Part shown: positions 1 to 10,514 of the stretch, piece by piece | How the letters are laid out: each line of letters opens with the position of its first letter | Position numbering within the stretch: position 1 is the first letter of the stretch | Origin: Janthinobacterium sp. 61 | Lineage (GTDB): Bacteria; Pseudomonadota; Gammaproteobacteria; Burkholderiales; Burkholderiaceae_D | NCBI RefSeq assembly: GCF_002846335.1 | Contig: NZ_PJMQ01000001.1 | Coordinates: 1,488,001-1,552,000, forward strand | DNA: 64,000 bases | Direction of reading: 5' to 3' | Made by a program: the position numbers and the translations under genes | The notes under the pieces: generated by a model | What the model was told of the DNA's origin: nothing | Database searches by the model: none | The model's input: the letters and a program-made list of their open reading frames with translations, nothing else

Positions 1-1272
<1,272 letters not shown>

Positions 1273-1420
1273 TTTTTTGCTACCGAGCTTTTGTTTATTC
1301 GGTTTTCCACCTGGATGTTTCAACGCCCAGGTGGATCGAATTTCAGAGCGTCGGCTTGCAATACGCGAGCAAATTATTGCTGTTGATGAAATTTTCAACA
1401 GGAAAGTACGAGGAAATTAA

Positions 1421-1564
1421 ATGAGTTACTTAAAAATAATAATAATCTTTTTGAGAGATTGTTCCATGAAAGCCATTCTATTAATTTTACTTGTATTTTT
1501 TGTCTATGACTCTGTCTCCTATTGGACCCCGGACATACGGTGGTTGCTGAGCAGATCAAACTAA
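1421..1564 (+). CDS. small membrane peptide, 47 aa (hypothetical)
   Basis: A short frame starts at ATG 1421, seven bases after an AGGA ribosome site, with a second possible ATG at 1466. It encodes one hydrophobic helix (residues about 17-29) and a polar end with 'SYWTPDIRW'. I do not recognise a family. It lies between czcA and other zinc-module membrane genes, so it could be an accessory of the pump. Evidence is only the frame, the ribosome site and the helix. Confidence 0.4.
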   Translation: MSYLKIIIIFLRDCSMKAILLILLVFFVYDSVSYWTPDIRWLLSRSN

Positions 1565-1648
1565 AAGACAGAAAAATTTAAAAAAAACATCAAATTTTCA
1601 TCGAATCCCAACCATTAACATCTTTATTTCAGTGAATGAGGGTTTCAA

Positions 1649-1891
1649 ATGATGGATGACAGCCGCACGGCATCTCCGAAAAAAAATAATGAAAGCGTCG
1701 CCGTTGTACAGGCGAAGGACATTCATGATGAGGTCACGTGGACCGTGATCGGCACCTCGGCGCTGACGTTTCTACTCGTTGCGGGATTCGTTTTATGGCT
1801 GCATTGGTCAAGCAGGACCAAGAAATCCGATCAGAATAAAAAAGGGCATGCGGAGGCACAACCCCGAAAGCGAAAGCGCTCCCGTCGTTAG
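1649..1891 (+). CDS. small single-pass membrane protein, 80 aa (hypothetical)
   Basis: ATG 1649 follows a GAGGG ribosome site by seven bases. The product has a polar N-terminus (about 30 residues), one membrane helix (about residues 32-52) and a strongly basic tail ending in Lys/Arg runs, predicting a cytoplasmic C-terminus by the positive-inside rule. No family recognised. It sits in the zinc/cadmium module between czcA and the UPF0060 gene, which suggests co-transfer with metal resistance but gives no function. Confidence 0.6.
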   Translation: MMDDSRTASPKKNNESVAVVQAKDIHDEVTWTVIGTSALTFLLVAGFVLWLHWSSRTKKSDQNKKGHAEAQPRKRKRSRR

Positions 1892-1949
1892 CCGGGCGCT
1901 TGCCTCCGTTTGGTGGCAATAAAGGCTCAAGATAAATGGACTTAAAGAA

Positions 1950-2078
1950 ATGTGTGAACATGTCGGCGACGTGTGTATGAGCGCGCCAGGTGGAAAATGT
2001 GCCGATCATGTCCAGGAGATGCACATTAAAATCATTCATATCCTTATTGATCTGGTCGAACGCGCATGCTTTACTTAA
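1950..2078 (+). CDS. possible Cys/His-rich micropeptide, 42 aa
   Basis: An ATG at 1950 opens a 42-residue frame ending at TAA 2078. It contains four Cys (residues 2, 9, 17, 40) and four His (4, 20, 25, 30), including 'CEH' and 'CADH', in a 247-base gap otherwise empty of genes. Such a composition would suit metal binding. There is no clear Shine-Dalgarno sequence, so this may be a chance frame. Confidence 0.25.
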   Translation: MCEHVGDVCMSAPGGKCADHVQEMHIKIIHILIDLVERACFT

Positions 2079-2138
2079 AATTATTGAAGACTTGACGTAT
2101 CCGCAAACCGAGGCGATAACACCAACAGGAAATAGTCG

Positions 2139-2531
2139 ATGAGTCACCAGCCGACAAAACAGCTAGCGGTAAACAAGGCACGAAGGGCAACGCTTTTTTT
2201 TATCACGGCGTTTGCCGAATTGGCATCGATCTATTTTGCTCTCGTATGCCTATCGGCTCCTCACAGTGCCTGGTTATGGGCAGCGGTAGCATTGAGCAGC
2301 GGTATGTTTTTCGGCTTGGTCATGTTGCACCAATCTGGCAATCAGGGCATGTATTCAATCTATGGCGCCGTTTTCTGTGCCAGCGTAGCGGCTTGGTTTT
2401 GGCTCAAGTCGAATCTGCTGATTACGCCGGTCGACTGGTGCGGAATTGCAATCGCTTTATCCTGTGTCGTGCTCATCACTTGGCCGAAGCGTCGCAAGGT
2501 GCGGCCTGAGGTTGATCGGTCAGAAAAATGA
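2139..2531 (+). CDS. UPF0060 (YnfA-like) membrane protein
   Basis: The 130-residue product has four predicted membrane helices and the UPF0060 pattern: a helix with 'AELASIYF', a central 'GMYSIYGAVF' like the YxAYGG segment of YnfA, and a last helix before a basic tail. YnfA proteins resemble small multidrug resistance exporters but their substrate is poorly known. ATG 2139 follows an AGGA site by eight bases. The N-terminal extension of about 17 residues is longer than in YnfA. The position between czcA and a ZIP transporter suggests a role in metal resistance, which is inference. Confidence 0.75.
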   Translation: MSHQPTKQLAVNKARRATLFFITAFAELASIYFALVCLSAPHSAWLWAAVALSSGMFFGLVMLHQSGNQGMYSIYGAVFCASVAAWFWLKSNLLITPVDWCGIAIALSCVVLITWPKRRKVRPEVDRSEK

Positions 2532-2576
2532 CAAAAAAATCCAGATAAAACAAATAGACTTTTAAAGGGGGGTAAA

Positions 2577-3344
2577 TTGATAAGCGATCATGCCGGCGTA
2601 GTGCTCGGCGTATTGGGCTTCGCCATATTCCCCGCGATCGCCGTCGTAGCAGGCGGTCTGGTGGCATTCGTATACCTCCCCCGAAAAGCAGTGCGCAGTG
2701 GCATCCAGCACTTCGCTGCCGGACTTATTTTTTGCGTACTGGCCACCGAATTATTGCCTGATCTGGCCCACAGGCGCATGCCGCTGTGGACCATCGTGGG
2801 GTTTTCATTGGGCTTCATCACGATGGTAGCGATTAAGTTCTTTTCTGAAAATGCCAAGATGGAAGGTAAGTCTTCGCCAAAGTTGTCCATGGGTTTGCTT
2901 GCCGCGATGGGAATCGATATCGCGCTTGATGGACTGCTTATTGGGCTTGGATTTGCTGCAGGAAAAAAGCAAGGCTTGCTGCTCACCATCGCTATGACGT
3001 TGGAAGTATTTTTTCTTGGCCTGGCATGTGCCACGTCGCTAAGCGCAAATTCCGAACCACGCGGGCGGATGATCTGGATTCCCGTGCTGCTCGGCGCTTT
3101 GCTTCTTGCCGGTGCGGCCGAGGGGGCGATCGCGTTGACCGTGCTGCCTTCGGCGGCGCTCGACGCACTGCTCGCTTTTGGCGTCGCAGCCTTACTGTAC
3201 CTGGTGACCGAAGAGCTGCTGGTCGAAGCGCACGAGGCTCCTGGAGCTGGTGAGCAGCCCCCTGTCATGCTCATCGGCTTCATGCAGACAGGGATGTTTT
3301 TCATCGGCTTCATCGTATTGCTCATCGTAGGGATGATTCTTTAG
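2577..3344 (+). CDS. ZIP-family divalent metal transporter
   Basis: The 255-residue product has about eight membrane helices. Two ZIP signatures are visible: 'HFAAGLIFCVLATELLPD' (about residues 44-61), matching the conserved helix with His and ELLP, and 'DGLLIGLGFA' in the metal-binding helix. ZIP proteins move Zn or other divalent cations, usually toward the cytoplasm, though some bacterial members are reversible. The start is TTG at 2577, directly behind a strong AAAGGGGGG ribosome site. It precedes the P1B-4 ATPase by 112 bases. An importer beside exporters is odd and could mean reversed transport or replenishment. Confidence 0.85.
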   Translation: MISDHAGVVLGVLGFAIFPAIAVVAGGLVAFVYLPRKAVRSGIQHFAAGLIFCVLATELLPDLAHRRMPLWTIVGFSLGFITMVAIKFFSENAKMEGKSSPKLSMGLLAAMGIDIALDGLLIGLGFAAGKKQGLLLTIAMTLEVFFLGLACATSLSANSEPRGRMIWIPVLLGALLLAGAAEGAIALTVLPSAALDALLAFGVAALLYLVTEELLVEAHEAPGAGEQPPVMLIGFMQTGMFFIGFIVLLIVGMIL

Positions 3345-3456
3345 CGGCAGTATACCGACAGCGGCGCCATAGATGCCGCGCCGGATAAGTTTTAAACATG
3401 GCCGGCGTTGTCAGCCGGTGGCCAACTATTACCCTTAAAAGAAAGTAAAAAATTCG

Positions 3457-6048
3457 ATGACCACAGAAACCAAAGTTCGCCTAGACCTGCCCCTTGTGCT
3501 ACCCGACGTGCGCGATGCAGGCGACCGTTGCGTGGAACGACTGACGAGATTGTTGACCGGTCGCCCTGGCATTGAACAGGTGCATATCACGGGCGTCGAT
3601 GCGGGCAAGCCTACCTTGTGTGTCCACTATGACCCCGAGGTAATGACTTTGCAGCGCGTGCGCGACTTCGTGAGCGCGGCCGGAGCACAGTTGACATCCA
3701 AGTATGTACATCTTTCGCTGCGCACGAGCGCCGCCCTGCATGCGCGTGCGGCCAGAACCTTGGCTGAGAACCTACGCCGCATGCCTGGCGTGTTCGAGGC
3801 CGATGTAGCGCCCTCAGGGGCCGTCAGGGTCGAATATGACCGCACACTCGTTTCAGAAACGGTCTTGCGCGATAAAATCTCAGATCCAGAACTATCCGTT
3901 TCTGGATCGAGTGGCGCGCAGCCGGGAGCGAACAGCATACCGCCGGGACAACCCGCGCATGAAGAAAGGGACGGCGGTAGCAGTACGGCTCGCCACAAGG
4001 ACGGCGTGCAAGCAAACAACCATGCAGACCACAAGCATGCCGACAGCGACTCCAAGGACAGCCATGCGAATAACGATCATGCCCATGGCGGGCCGTCCGG
4101 CGAAAATTCGGAACTCATCTTTGCAGGTATTGCCGGCATCATGCTCTTGTCAGGTTGGGCAATAGGCCGTCTGGCATTCGGTCCCGATTGGCTGCCAACA
4201 GCCATGTTTATCGCGGCGTATTTTTTTGGCGGTTATTTCACCGTCAAGGAAGCTATCGACAATTTACTTGCACGCCGCTTCGAGATCGACACCTTGATGC
4301 TCGTTGCGGCCATCGGCGCCGCCGCTTTGGGAAAATGGGCGGAAGGTTCGCTGTTGCTCTTTTTATTCAGCCTAGGGCATTCGCTGGAGCATTATGCGAT
4401 GGGACGTGCACGCCGAGCGATTGAAGCCTTAGCAAAATTGGCGCCTGAAACGGCCAGCGTGCGCAGGGATGGCAAAGTGGTTGACGTACCCGTAGCTGAG
4501 CTACAACTGGGCGATATCGTTATTGTCCTACCGAACGAACGTCTCGCAGCAGATGGCGTCGTTACGAAAGGCACGACCAGCGTGAACCAGGCACCGGTGA
4601 CGGGGGAAAGTGTTCCAACCGACAAACAGCCGACAGACAATCCTAAGGAGGCGGTATTGGCCTTTGATAAGGTTGCTGCTGAAAATCGAGTCTTTGCAGG
4701 AACCATCAATGGCAGCGGGGCTATTGAAGTGATGGTTGCCAGGCGTGCAGATCAATCGACTATGGCCCGCGTGGTAAAAATGGTCACCGATGCCGAGACA
4801 CAGCGCTCTCCGACGCAAAACTTTACCGAGCGCTTCGAACGTATTTTTGTACCGGTGGTCCTGGGACTGGTAACCCTGCTCTTGTTCGCCTGGGTCGTTG
4901 TTGATGAATCATTCGCCGAAAGTTTCTACCGCGCCATGGCGGTACTGGTCGCGGCAAGTCCTTGCGCGTTGGCGATCTCGGTGCCGAGCGCTGTCTTGAG
5001 CGGTGTCGCGCGCGCCGCGCGCGGCGGCGTTCTTGTAAAGGGCGGTGCGCCGCTGGAAAATCTGGGTACCCTGACCTCTATTGCCTTTGATAAAACTGGC
5101 ACCCTCACCGAAGGTAAACCGAAATTGACGGATGCGATCGCAGCCGCAGGGGCGACCGAAGACGAACTGTTATCGGTGGCGATGGCGATCGAGGAACAGA
5201 GCGATCATCCGCTGGCGTCCGCGGTCGTGGCCGGCGCGAAGGAACGGTTGGGCGACAAGCCAGCGACCGTGCAGGCATCCGATATCAAGAGTATTACGGG
5301 CCGTGGGGTGCAAGCCATGGTGGACGGCGAATTGGTCCATATTGGCAAGCCGGCGCTTTTTTCGGAGATCGACGGCCAGCCGTTGCCGGCGGACGTCGAA
5401 GAGTCGAACAGTAAATTGGTGGTGACTGGACGCACGACGATGATAGTACGCAAAGGGCAGCGCTTTCTTGGCGTATTGGGTGTCATGGACACGCCGCGTC
5501 CGGTTGCCAGCGACGTCATGGCGGCGCTGCGCAAACTTGGCATTGAACGGCTGATCATGATTTCCGGCGACAACCAGCAAGTCGCCGACGCGGTCGCCAA
5601 AAGTGTCGGCCTGACGGAAGCCCGCGGCGATCTCATGCCTGAGAAAAAAGTCGAGGCCATCAAGGAACTGCGCCAGAAACACGGCAAGGTGGCAATGGTC
5701 GGCGATGGTGTGAACGATGCGCCGGCGATGGCCAATGCGACGGTTGGTATTGCCATGGGCGCCGCCGGCTCGGATGTCGCGTTGGAAACGGCCGATGTTG
5801 CGCTGATGGCAGACGACCTGGCGCAGTTGCCGTTTGCCGTCGGCCTCTCGCGCAGTACGAGCCGCATCATCAAGCAGAACCTATGGGTCAGCCTTGGCGT
5901 CGTCGCAGTCCTGATACCAGCCACCATCTTTGGTTTGAACATCGGAACGGCTGTCATTTTTCATGAAGGATCCACGCTACTGGTCGTCATCAATGCCCTG
6001 CGTCTGCTTGCGTATGGCGACGTGAAACTAAAACCCACATCCGCTTGA
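3457..6048 (+). CDS. P1B-4-type heavy-metal ATPase (CzcP/CadA-like)
   Basis: The 863-residue product is an inner-membrane efflux ATPase. It begins with two degenerate ferredoxin-like metal-binding domains (about 1-160) without CxxC, then a His/Asp-rich linker (about 175-215). Core motifs are SPC at 501-503 in the membrane channel, the phosphorylation site DKTGT with Asp545, the hinge 'GDGVNDAPAM', and 'HEGST' from His836 in the last helices. SPC plus HEGxT marks class P1B-4 (zinc, cobalt, cadmium exporters such as CzcP) rather than the CPC copper or zinc classes. The ATG at 3457 has only a weak purine-rich ribosome site. It closes the zinc module. Confidence 0.9.
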   Translation: MTTETKVRLDLPLVLPDVRDAGDRCVERLTRLLTGRPGIEQVHITGVDAGKPTLCVHYDPEVMTLQRVRDFVSAAGAQLTSKYVHLSLRTSAALHARAARTLAENLRRMPGVFEADVAPSGAVRVEYDRTLVSETVLRDKISDPELSVSGSSGAQPGANSIPPGQPAHEERDGGSSTARHKDGVQANNHADHKHADSDSKDSHANNDHAHGGPSGENSELIFAGIAGIMLLSGWAIGRLAFGPDWLPTAMFIAAYFFGGYFTVKEAIDNLLARRFEIDTLMLVAAIGAAALGKWAEGSLLLFLFSLGHSLEHYAMGRARRAIEALAKLAPETASVRRDGKVVDVPVAELQLGDIVIVLPNERLAADGVVTKGTTSVNQAPVTGESVPTDKQPTDNPKEAVLAFDKVAAENRVFAGTINGSGAIEVMVARRADQSTMARVVKMVTDAETQRSPTQNFTERFERIFVPVVLGLVTLLLFAWVVVDESFAESFYRAMAVLVAASPCALAISVPSAVLSGVARAARGGVLVKGGAPLENLGTLTSIAFDKTGTLTEGKPKLTDAIAAAGATEDELLSVAMAIEEQSDHPLASAVVAGAKERLGDKPATVQASDIKSITGRGVQAMVDGELVHIGKPALFSEIDGQPLPADVEESNSKLVVTGRTTMIVRKGQRFLGVLGVMDTPRPVASDVMAALRKLGIERLIMISGDNQQVADAVAKSVGLTEARGDLMPEKKVEAIKELRQKHGKVAMVGDGVNDAPAMANATVGIAMGAAGSDVALETADVALMADDLAQLPFAVGLSRSTSRIIKQNLWVSLGVVAVLIPATIFGLNIGTAVIFHEGSTLLVVINALRLLAYGDVKLKPTSA

Positions 6049-6386
6049 ACAAGGTCAAGGCGCCTTTGGGTACCTGACAGACCGCTACAGTGAACGGAAC
6101 GAACAGGCGCGAACGCGATTGACAGGCAAATCGAACGCATCTAACGACCGCCGCCGAAGTCGCCATTCGACGGCCCGCGGCGCTGGCGGATTCGCCCCCA
6201 TGGGGTGCATGTCCTCTGGCACGCCGAAAAAAATGCAAGTTGTCAAGTACCCGGCATGAATATAGAATTATTAATATTGAAAATAGAAATTTGATGATTG
6301 ACCCGCATCTCCCATTCTCCGCCTGAATGGTGCCGAAATGGCGTCAGGCGTAGGGCGGGCGGCGCCACCACGAAGGAGGCCCGTTC
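6049..6386. other. non-coding gap before the decayed transposase
   Basis: No supported gene lies in these 338 bases. The stretch ends in an AT-rich segment (about 6255-6300) and a strong AAGGAGG ribosome site before the TTG start at 6387. I looked for a Tn3-type terminal repeat starting GGGG and found no convincing one. Confidence 0.5.
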
Positions 6387-9118
6387 TTGAGCAGCATTCA
6401 TGAAACTGCGTACCCCCGCTTCAAGCCAGAACTCACGCAACGCGAGCTTGAGGATGTCTATACGCCCAACGAAGGGGAAAGTAAATTCATCCACCGTAAG
6501 GGCCGAACGGGCCCCGCCAGGCTTTATCTGGCGCTGCTGCTAAAAACAGTCCAGCGCCTGGGTTACTTTCCGATGCTCCATGAAGTGCCGGTGCCGGTTG
6601 TTTCGTTTATCGGCAAGACAATCGGGGTGGGGGTCATTTCTGCACGCGACCTTCTGGAAGAAGAGAAGCGGCATCATTCCCGAGAACGAGGTATCGAGGC
6701 GGTCAGACAATACGTTGGGATCAGGCCGATCACGAGCGATACCCACAAGGCCATTCTGAGTGCCGCGACCGAGGCCGCGCAGACCAAGCACGAGCTGGCC
6801 GACATCATCAACGTCGTCATCGAAGAGCTGATACGCCAACGGTTCGAGTTGCCTGCTTTCAGCACCCTCAATCGCAAAGCATTGACGGTACGCATCGACG
6901 TCAACGACCGCTATTTTAAAACGCTCGTGGATCCTCTGCCGGCTGCCTTAATAGAACGGTTTGACGCGATGCTTGTGCCGACGCCGCAGCAGGCGATGAG
7001 TGGTTGGCAGCAGCTCAAACAGGATCCCAAAAAACCGACCAATACGGAAGTGCGACTCTATCTGGAACATCTGCAATGGCTCCAGGGTTGGGCGGCCGAG
7101 CTACCTGCAGTGGCGCACATCCCCGTGCTAAAACGCAGCCAATATGTGTATGAGGCCCGTGCGCTGGACGTGGCGGACATGAAGGCGCTCAAACACGATA
7201 AACGCTACGCGCTGATGGTGCTACTATTTCACGCCCAGATGAGCAAATCTCTTGACGATGCGGTCGAGATGTTTATCCGCAAACTGCGCAAGATTCATAC
7301 CGGCGCGGAAGAAAAGTTGCGGCAGTATTATCTGGAGCACCAGAAACGCGCGGAGAAACTGATTATCCAGCTGCGCGACGTCCTGGAGGCCTTCGTGGAG
7401 GGCGAAACGGACGAGGACAGGGGGGCACGCATCGCCGCGGCCTTCCACGATGAACCGGGCAACCTCCTGATCGAGTGCGACGAACACATCGCCTACACCG
7501 GGAACAACTACTTGCCTTTCATGTTGGCGCCTTATCAAACGCAGCGCCCATTGCTGCTAAATTGCCTCAGCCTGCTTAATCTCGAATCGACATCGGCCGA
7601 TCGGTCCCTCATCGATGCGATCTGCTTTGTATTGGCGAACCGGCAAAGCCATCGCGAAAGCCTGTCGATCGCCGAAACGAACGTCAGTCTAAAATGGATA
7701 CGGGAAAAATGGCGCAAGCTGGTCACCGGCCAACGATCCGGTGCGGTCTCGGAAGTGAATCGAAAGTATTTTGAACTGTGCGTGTTGACCGAGGCGATGC
7801 AAGAGCTACAGTCGGGAGATTTGTTTGTCGCCAATAGCGATCACTTCAGTGACTACCGGACGCAGCTGATCGATTGGGATTTGTATCAGGCCCAAGTGGA
7901 AGAATATGGCGCCATGCTCGGCATGCAGACCGAGCCAAAGGCATTCTCGGCAGCGCTCAAGCAATCGCTCGCGGCGATCGCGGCGAGCGTCGACGCCGGC
8001 TTGCCGGAAAACGAGCACGTGGATCTGAACGGCACGGAGTTAATCCTGCGCAAGCACGCGAAGGACGCGAAGCCGGAGGCGTTGGAACGAATCGACAAAA
8101 TTCTCACCACGCGCCTTCCCGAAAAAAACATCTTAGACATCTTGGTGGAGTCGGAGGGGTGGCTGGATCTGCATAAACAGTTCGGCCATTGTCCGGATTC
8201 GATTCCAAAGTCGACGACCCGCGCAAGCGCTTTATCACCACGCTGTTTTGCTATGGATGCAACCTTGGCGCCACCCAGACTGCCCGTTCAGTCAAAGATC
8301 TAAGCCGTAAACAGGTGGCTTGGCTCAATTTGCACCACATTACAGAAGAGCGCTTGGAAAAGGCCATCGTCCAGGTCATCAATGCATACAACAAATTCCT
8401 GCTACCGAAGTACTGGGGCTCGGGCAAGAGCGCGTCGGCAGACGGAACTAAGTGGAACATGTACGAGCAGAACCTGCTGTCCGAATACCACATCCGTTAT
8501 GGCGGCTATGGCGGTATTGGGTACTACCACGTCTCAGACATGTATATCGCATTGTTCAGCCATTTCATCCCGTGCGGCGTGTACGAGGCGATTTGCATCC
8601 TGGATGGACTGATCAAGAACGAGTCGGACATTCAGCCCGATACCTTGCACGGTGACACCCATGCGCAAAGCGCTCCAGTATTTGGCCTGGCCTATCTGCT
8701 GGGGATCAATCTGATGCCCCGCATCCGGAATCTGAAAAGCCTAGTATTTTACAAGCCAGACCGGGGCAAACGTTACGAAAATATTAACGGTCTGTTCAGC
8801 GAGTCAATTAACTGGGAGCTGATCGAAACCCATTTGCCGGACATGCTTCGCATCGCGTTGTCAATCAAGGCCGGCAAGATCACGCCGTCGACAATCCTGC
8901 GCAGACTTGGCACGTCAAGCCGCAAAAACAAATTATATTTTGCCTTCCGTGAACTAGGCAGGGTTGTGCGAACCGAGTTTCTTTTGAAATATATCGGTGA
9001 CGTGGAACTACGCAAAACCATCAACGCGGCGACCAACAAGAGCGAGGAGTTCAACCAATTTATCAAGTGGCTGTTTTTTGGCAATCAGGGCATCATCGCG
9101 GAAAACGTGCGACATGAA
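6387..9118 (+). pseudogene. tnpA: Tn3-family transposase, frameshifted and truncated
   Basis: Translation from TTG 6387, behind AAGGAGG, is homologous end to end with the intact transposase at 36,597-39,569. Two lesions are visible. Near 8,185-8,190 one base is missing: the text reads 'LHKQFG' in one frame and resumes as 'SGFDSKVDDP' in another. At about 9,118 the match stops after 'IAENVRHE' and integrase sequence follows in frame, removing the last 90 or so residues. The DDE parts 'ADGTKW', 'LHGDTH' and 'NKSEEFN' are still present but split from the N-terminus. It is most likely a dead transposon remnant that brought or bounds the metal genes. Confidence 0.88.
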
Positions 9119-9686
9119 CTGGCCACGGAGCTGCGGTACCGCCGCAACAAAGCTTTGTTTCTGCTTGGTTTCTGGCGCGGGTTTCGCGGCGACGAGTTGA
9201 CGCGCCTGCAAATCGCAGCATGTTCACGTCACGCAAGGTGAAGGGATGACTTGCTTCTTGCCGCCCACCAAAGGTGATCGCCAGTTCAAGGGCGGCAACT
9301 TCAAGGTGCCGTTGCTATCGCGCCTGTGCCCAGTCAGCGCTTATGAGGAATGGATCGCTGCGGCGAGATTGACGGCTGGACTGGTGTTTCGTGCCATTGA
9401 TCGCTGGGGCAACATCAGCGATAACGGACTGAACATCGATAGCCTGGTACCGCTCCTGCGTAATATCCTGCAGGAAGCCGGCGTTGATGCGCATGAGTTG
9501 TACAGCGCTCACTCGCTGCGGCGCGACTTTGCCAACTGGGCAACAGCCAATGGATGGGATCTCAAAACGCTGATGGAGCACGTGGGCTGGAAAAACGCCC
9601 AATCCGCCATGCGCTACATCGACAGGGAAGATCCCTTTAACCAGCGCCGTATCGAACAAAACCTGTATCCTCTTTATAGCAAGTAA
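9119..9686 (+). pseudogene. tyrosine recombinase fragment fused to tnpA
   Basis: The first part continues the transposase frame as 'RYRRNKALFLLGFWRGFRGDEL', which carries the first catalytic Arg region of phage-integrase-type recombinases. A one-base insertion near 9,217 shifts the frame, after which 'AHSLRRDFANWA' (HxxR), 'HVGWKNAQSAM' and 'RYID' (candidate nucleophilic Tyr) follow to the stop at 9686. The N-terminal DNA-binding half is missing. Tyrosine recombinases serve as cointegrate resolvases in some Tn3-family elements, so the two genes probably came from one element and were joined by deletion. It should be inactive. Confidence 0.8.
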
Positions 9687-9715
9687 TTAAACAGCTGCAG
9701 GTGGACCTTTAATTC

Positions 9716-9752
9716 TGACAAGATTGTAATCCTGGCGTTAGACGATTGTCAT
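9716..9752 (+). promoter_or_regulatory. CusR/CopR-type box upstream of copR
   Basis: TGACAAGATTGTAAT at 9716-9730 matches the CusR operator pattern TGACAAnnTTGTCAT with one mismatch. A second half site, TTGTCAT, lies at 9746-9752. The site is about 90-125 bases before the copR start, so the response regulator probably controls its own operon. This is a pattern match by eye. Confidence 0.5.
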
Positions 9753-9842
9753 CTTTCCAAGGTAGACTGAAGACAGAGACCGACGGCGATCTTCACCATC
9801 CGCATAACGTGGACACAGCAGTTGAACTAGTGGAAAAGTGAC

Positions 9843-10514
9843 ATGCGATTATTAGTGGTTGAGGACGAGCAAAAGGCGGGCGAATATATTCAGAAAGGTC
9901 TGAGTGAGTCTGGTTTTGTTGTTGACTTGGCGAGAACTGGGCCCGACGGACTTCACGCTGCCACGACTGCCCATTACGACCTGATCGTGCTTGACGTCAT
10001 GCTTCCGGGCTTAGATGGTTGGCAAATCATTGCTGAGTTGCGCAAAACGGTCGATACGCCTGTGCTGTTTCTTACCGCACGGGATGGACTCGATGACCGC
10101 ATCAAAGGTCTGGAGCTTGGTGCGGATGATTACTTAGTCAAGCCATTCGCTTTTGTTGAGCTGCTTGTTCGTATTCGAACGTTGTTGCGCCGGGGGCCGA
10201 TCAGAGAAGCTGATATTTTTCAGATTGCCGATCTGGAACTGGACATTCCTAAGCGAAGAGTCATACGGGCCGGTGTTCGGATTGATTTGACTGCGAAAGA
10301 ATTTGCACTTTTGCATTTGCTATCCAAGCGGGTCGGACAAGTTTTATCCCGGCCGTTGATTGCATCGCAAGTATGGGATATGAATTTCGACAGCGACACA
10401 AACGTGGTGGATGTCGCAGTACGCCGTCTACGAGCAAAAATTGACGACCCCTTCGAGGTAAAACTGATCCATACGATTCGGAGTATGGGCTATGTGTTAG
10501 AAGATAGACAATGA
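9843..10514 (+). CDS. copR: copper-type response regulator CopR/CusR
   Basis: The 223-residue protein is an OmpR/PhoB-family regulator. The receiver domain (1-120) has the acidic pocket Glu7-Asp8, phosphoacceptor Asp51 in 'VLDVMLPG' and Lys100 in 'YLVKPF'. The C-terminal winged helix (about 128-220) includes 'LTAKEFALL' and '[15 protein letters not shown]', typical of CopR, CusR and CzcR. It overlaps copS by four bases (ATGA). Expected targets are the copper cluster at 17,785 and the cus operon. CzcR-type specificity for zinc cannot be excluded, but the close CusR-like box favours copper. Confidence 0.92.
   Translation: MRLLVVEDEQKAGEYIQKGLSESGFVVDLARTGPDGLHAATTAHYDLIVLDVMLPGLDGWQIIAELRKTVDTPVLFLTARDGLDDRIKGLELGADDYLVKPFAFVELLVRIRTLLRRGPIREADIFQIADLELDIPKRRVIRAGVRIDLTAKEFALLHLLSKRVGQVLSRPLIASQVWDMNFDSDTNVVDVAVRRLRAKIDDPFEVKLIHTIRSMGYVLEDRQ

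Noticed and set aside
6225..6250. Short similarity (ATGCAAGTTGTCAAG) to the inverted sequence before the second transposase
   Set aside because: The match is broken and in the wrong orientation for shared transposon ends; chance is likely.
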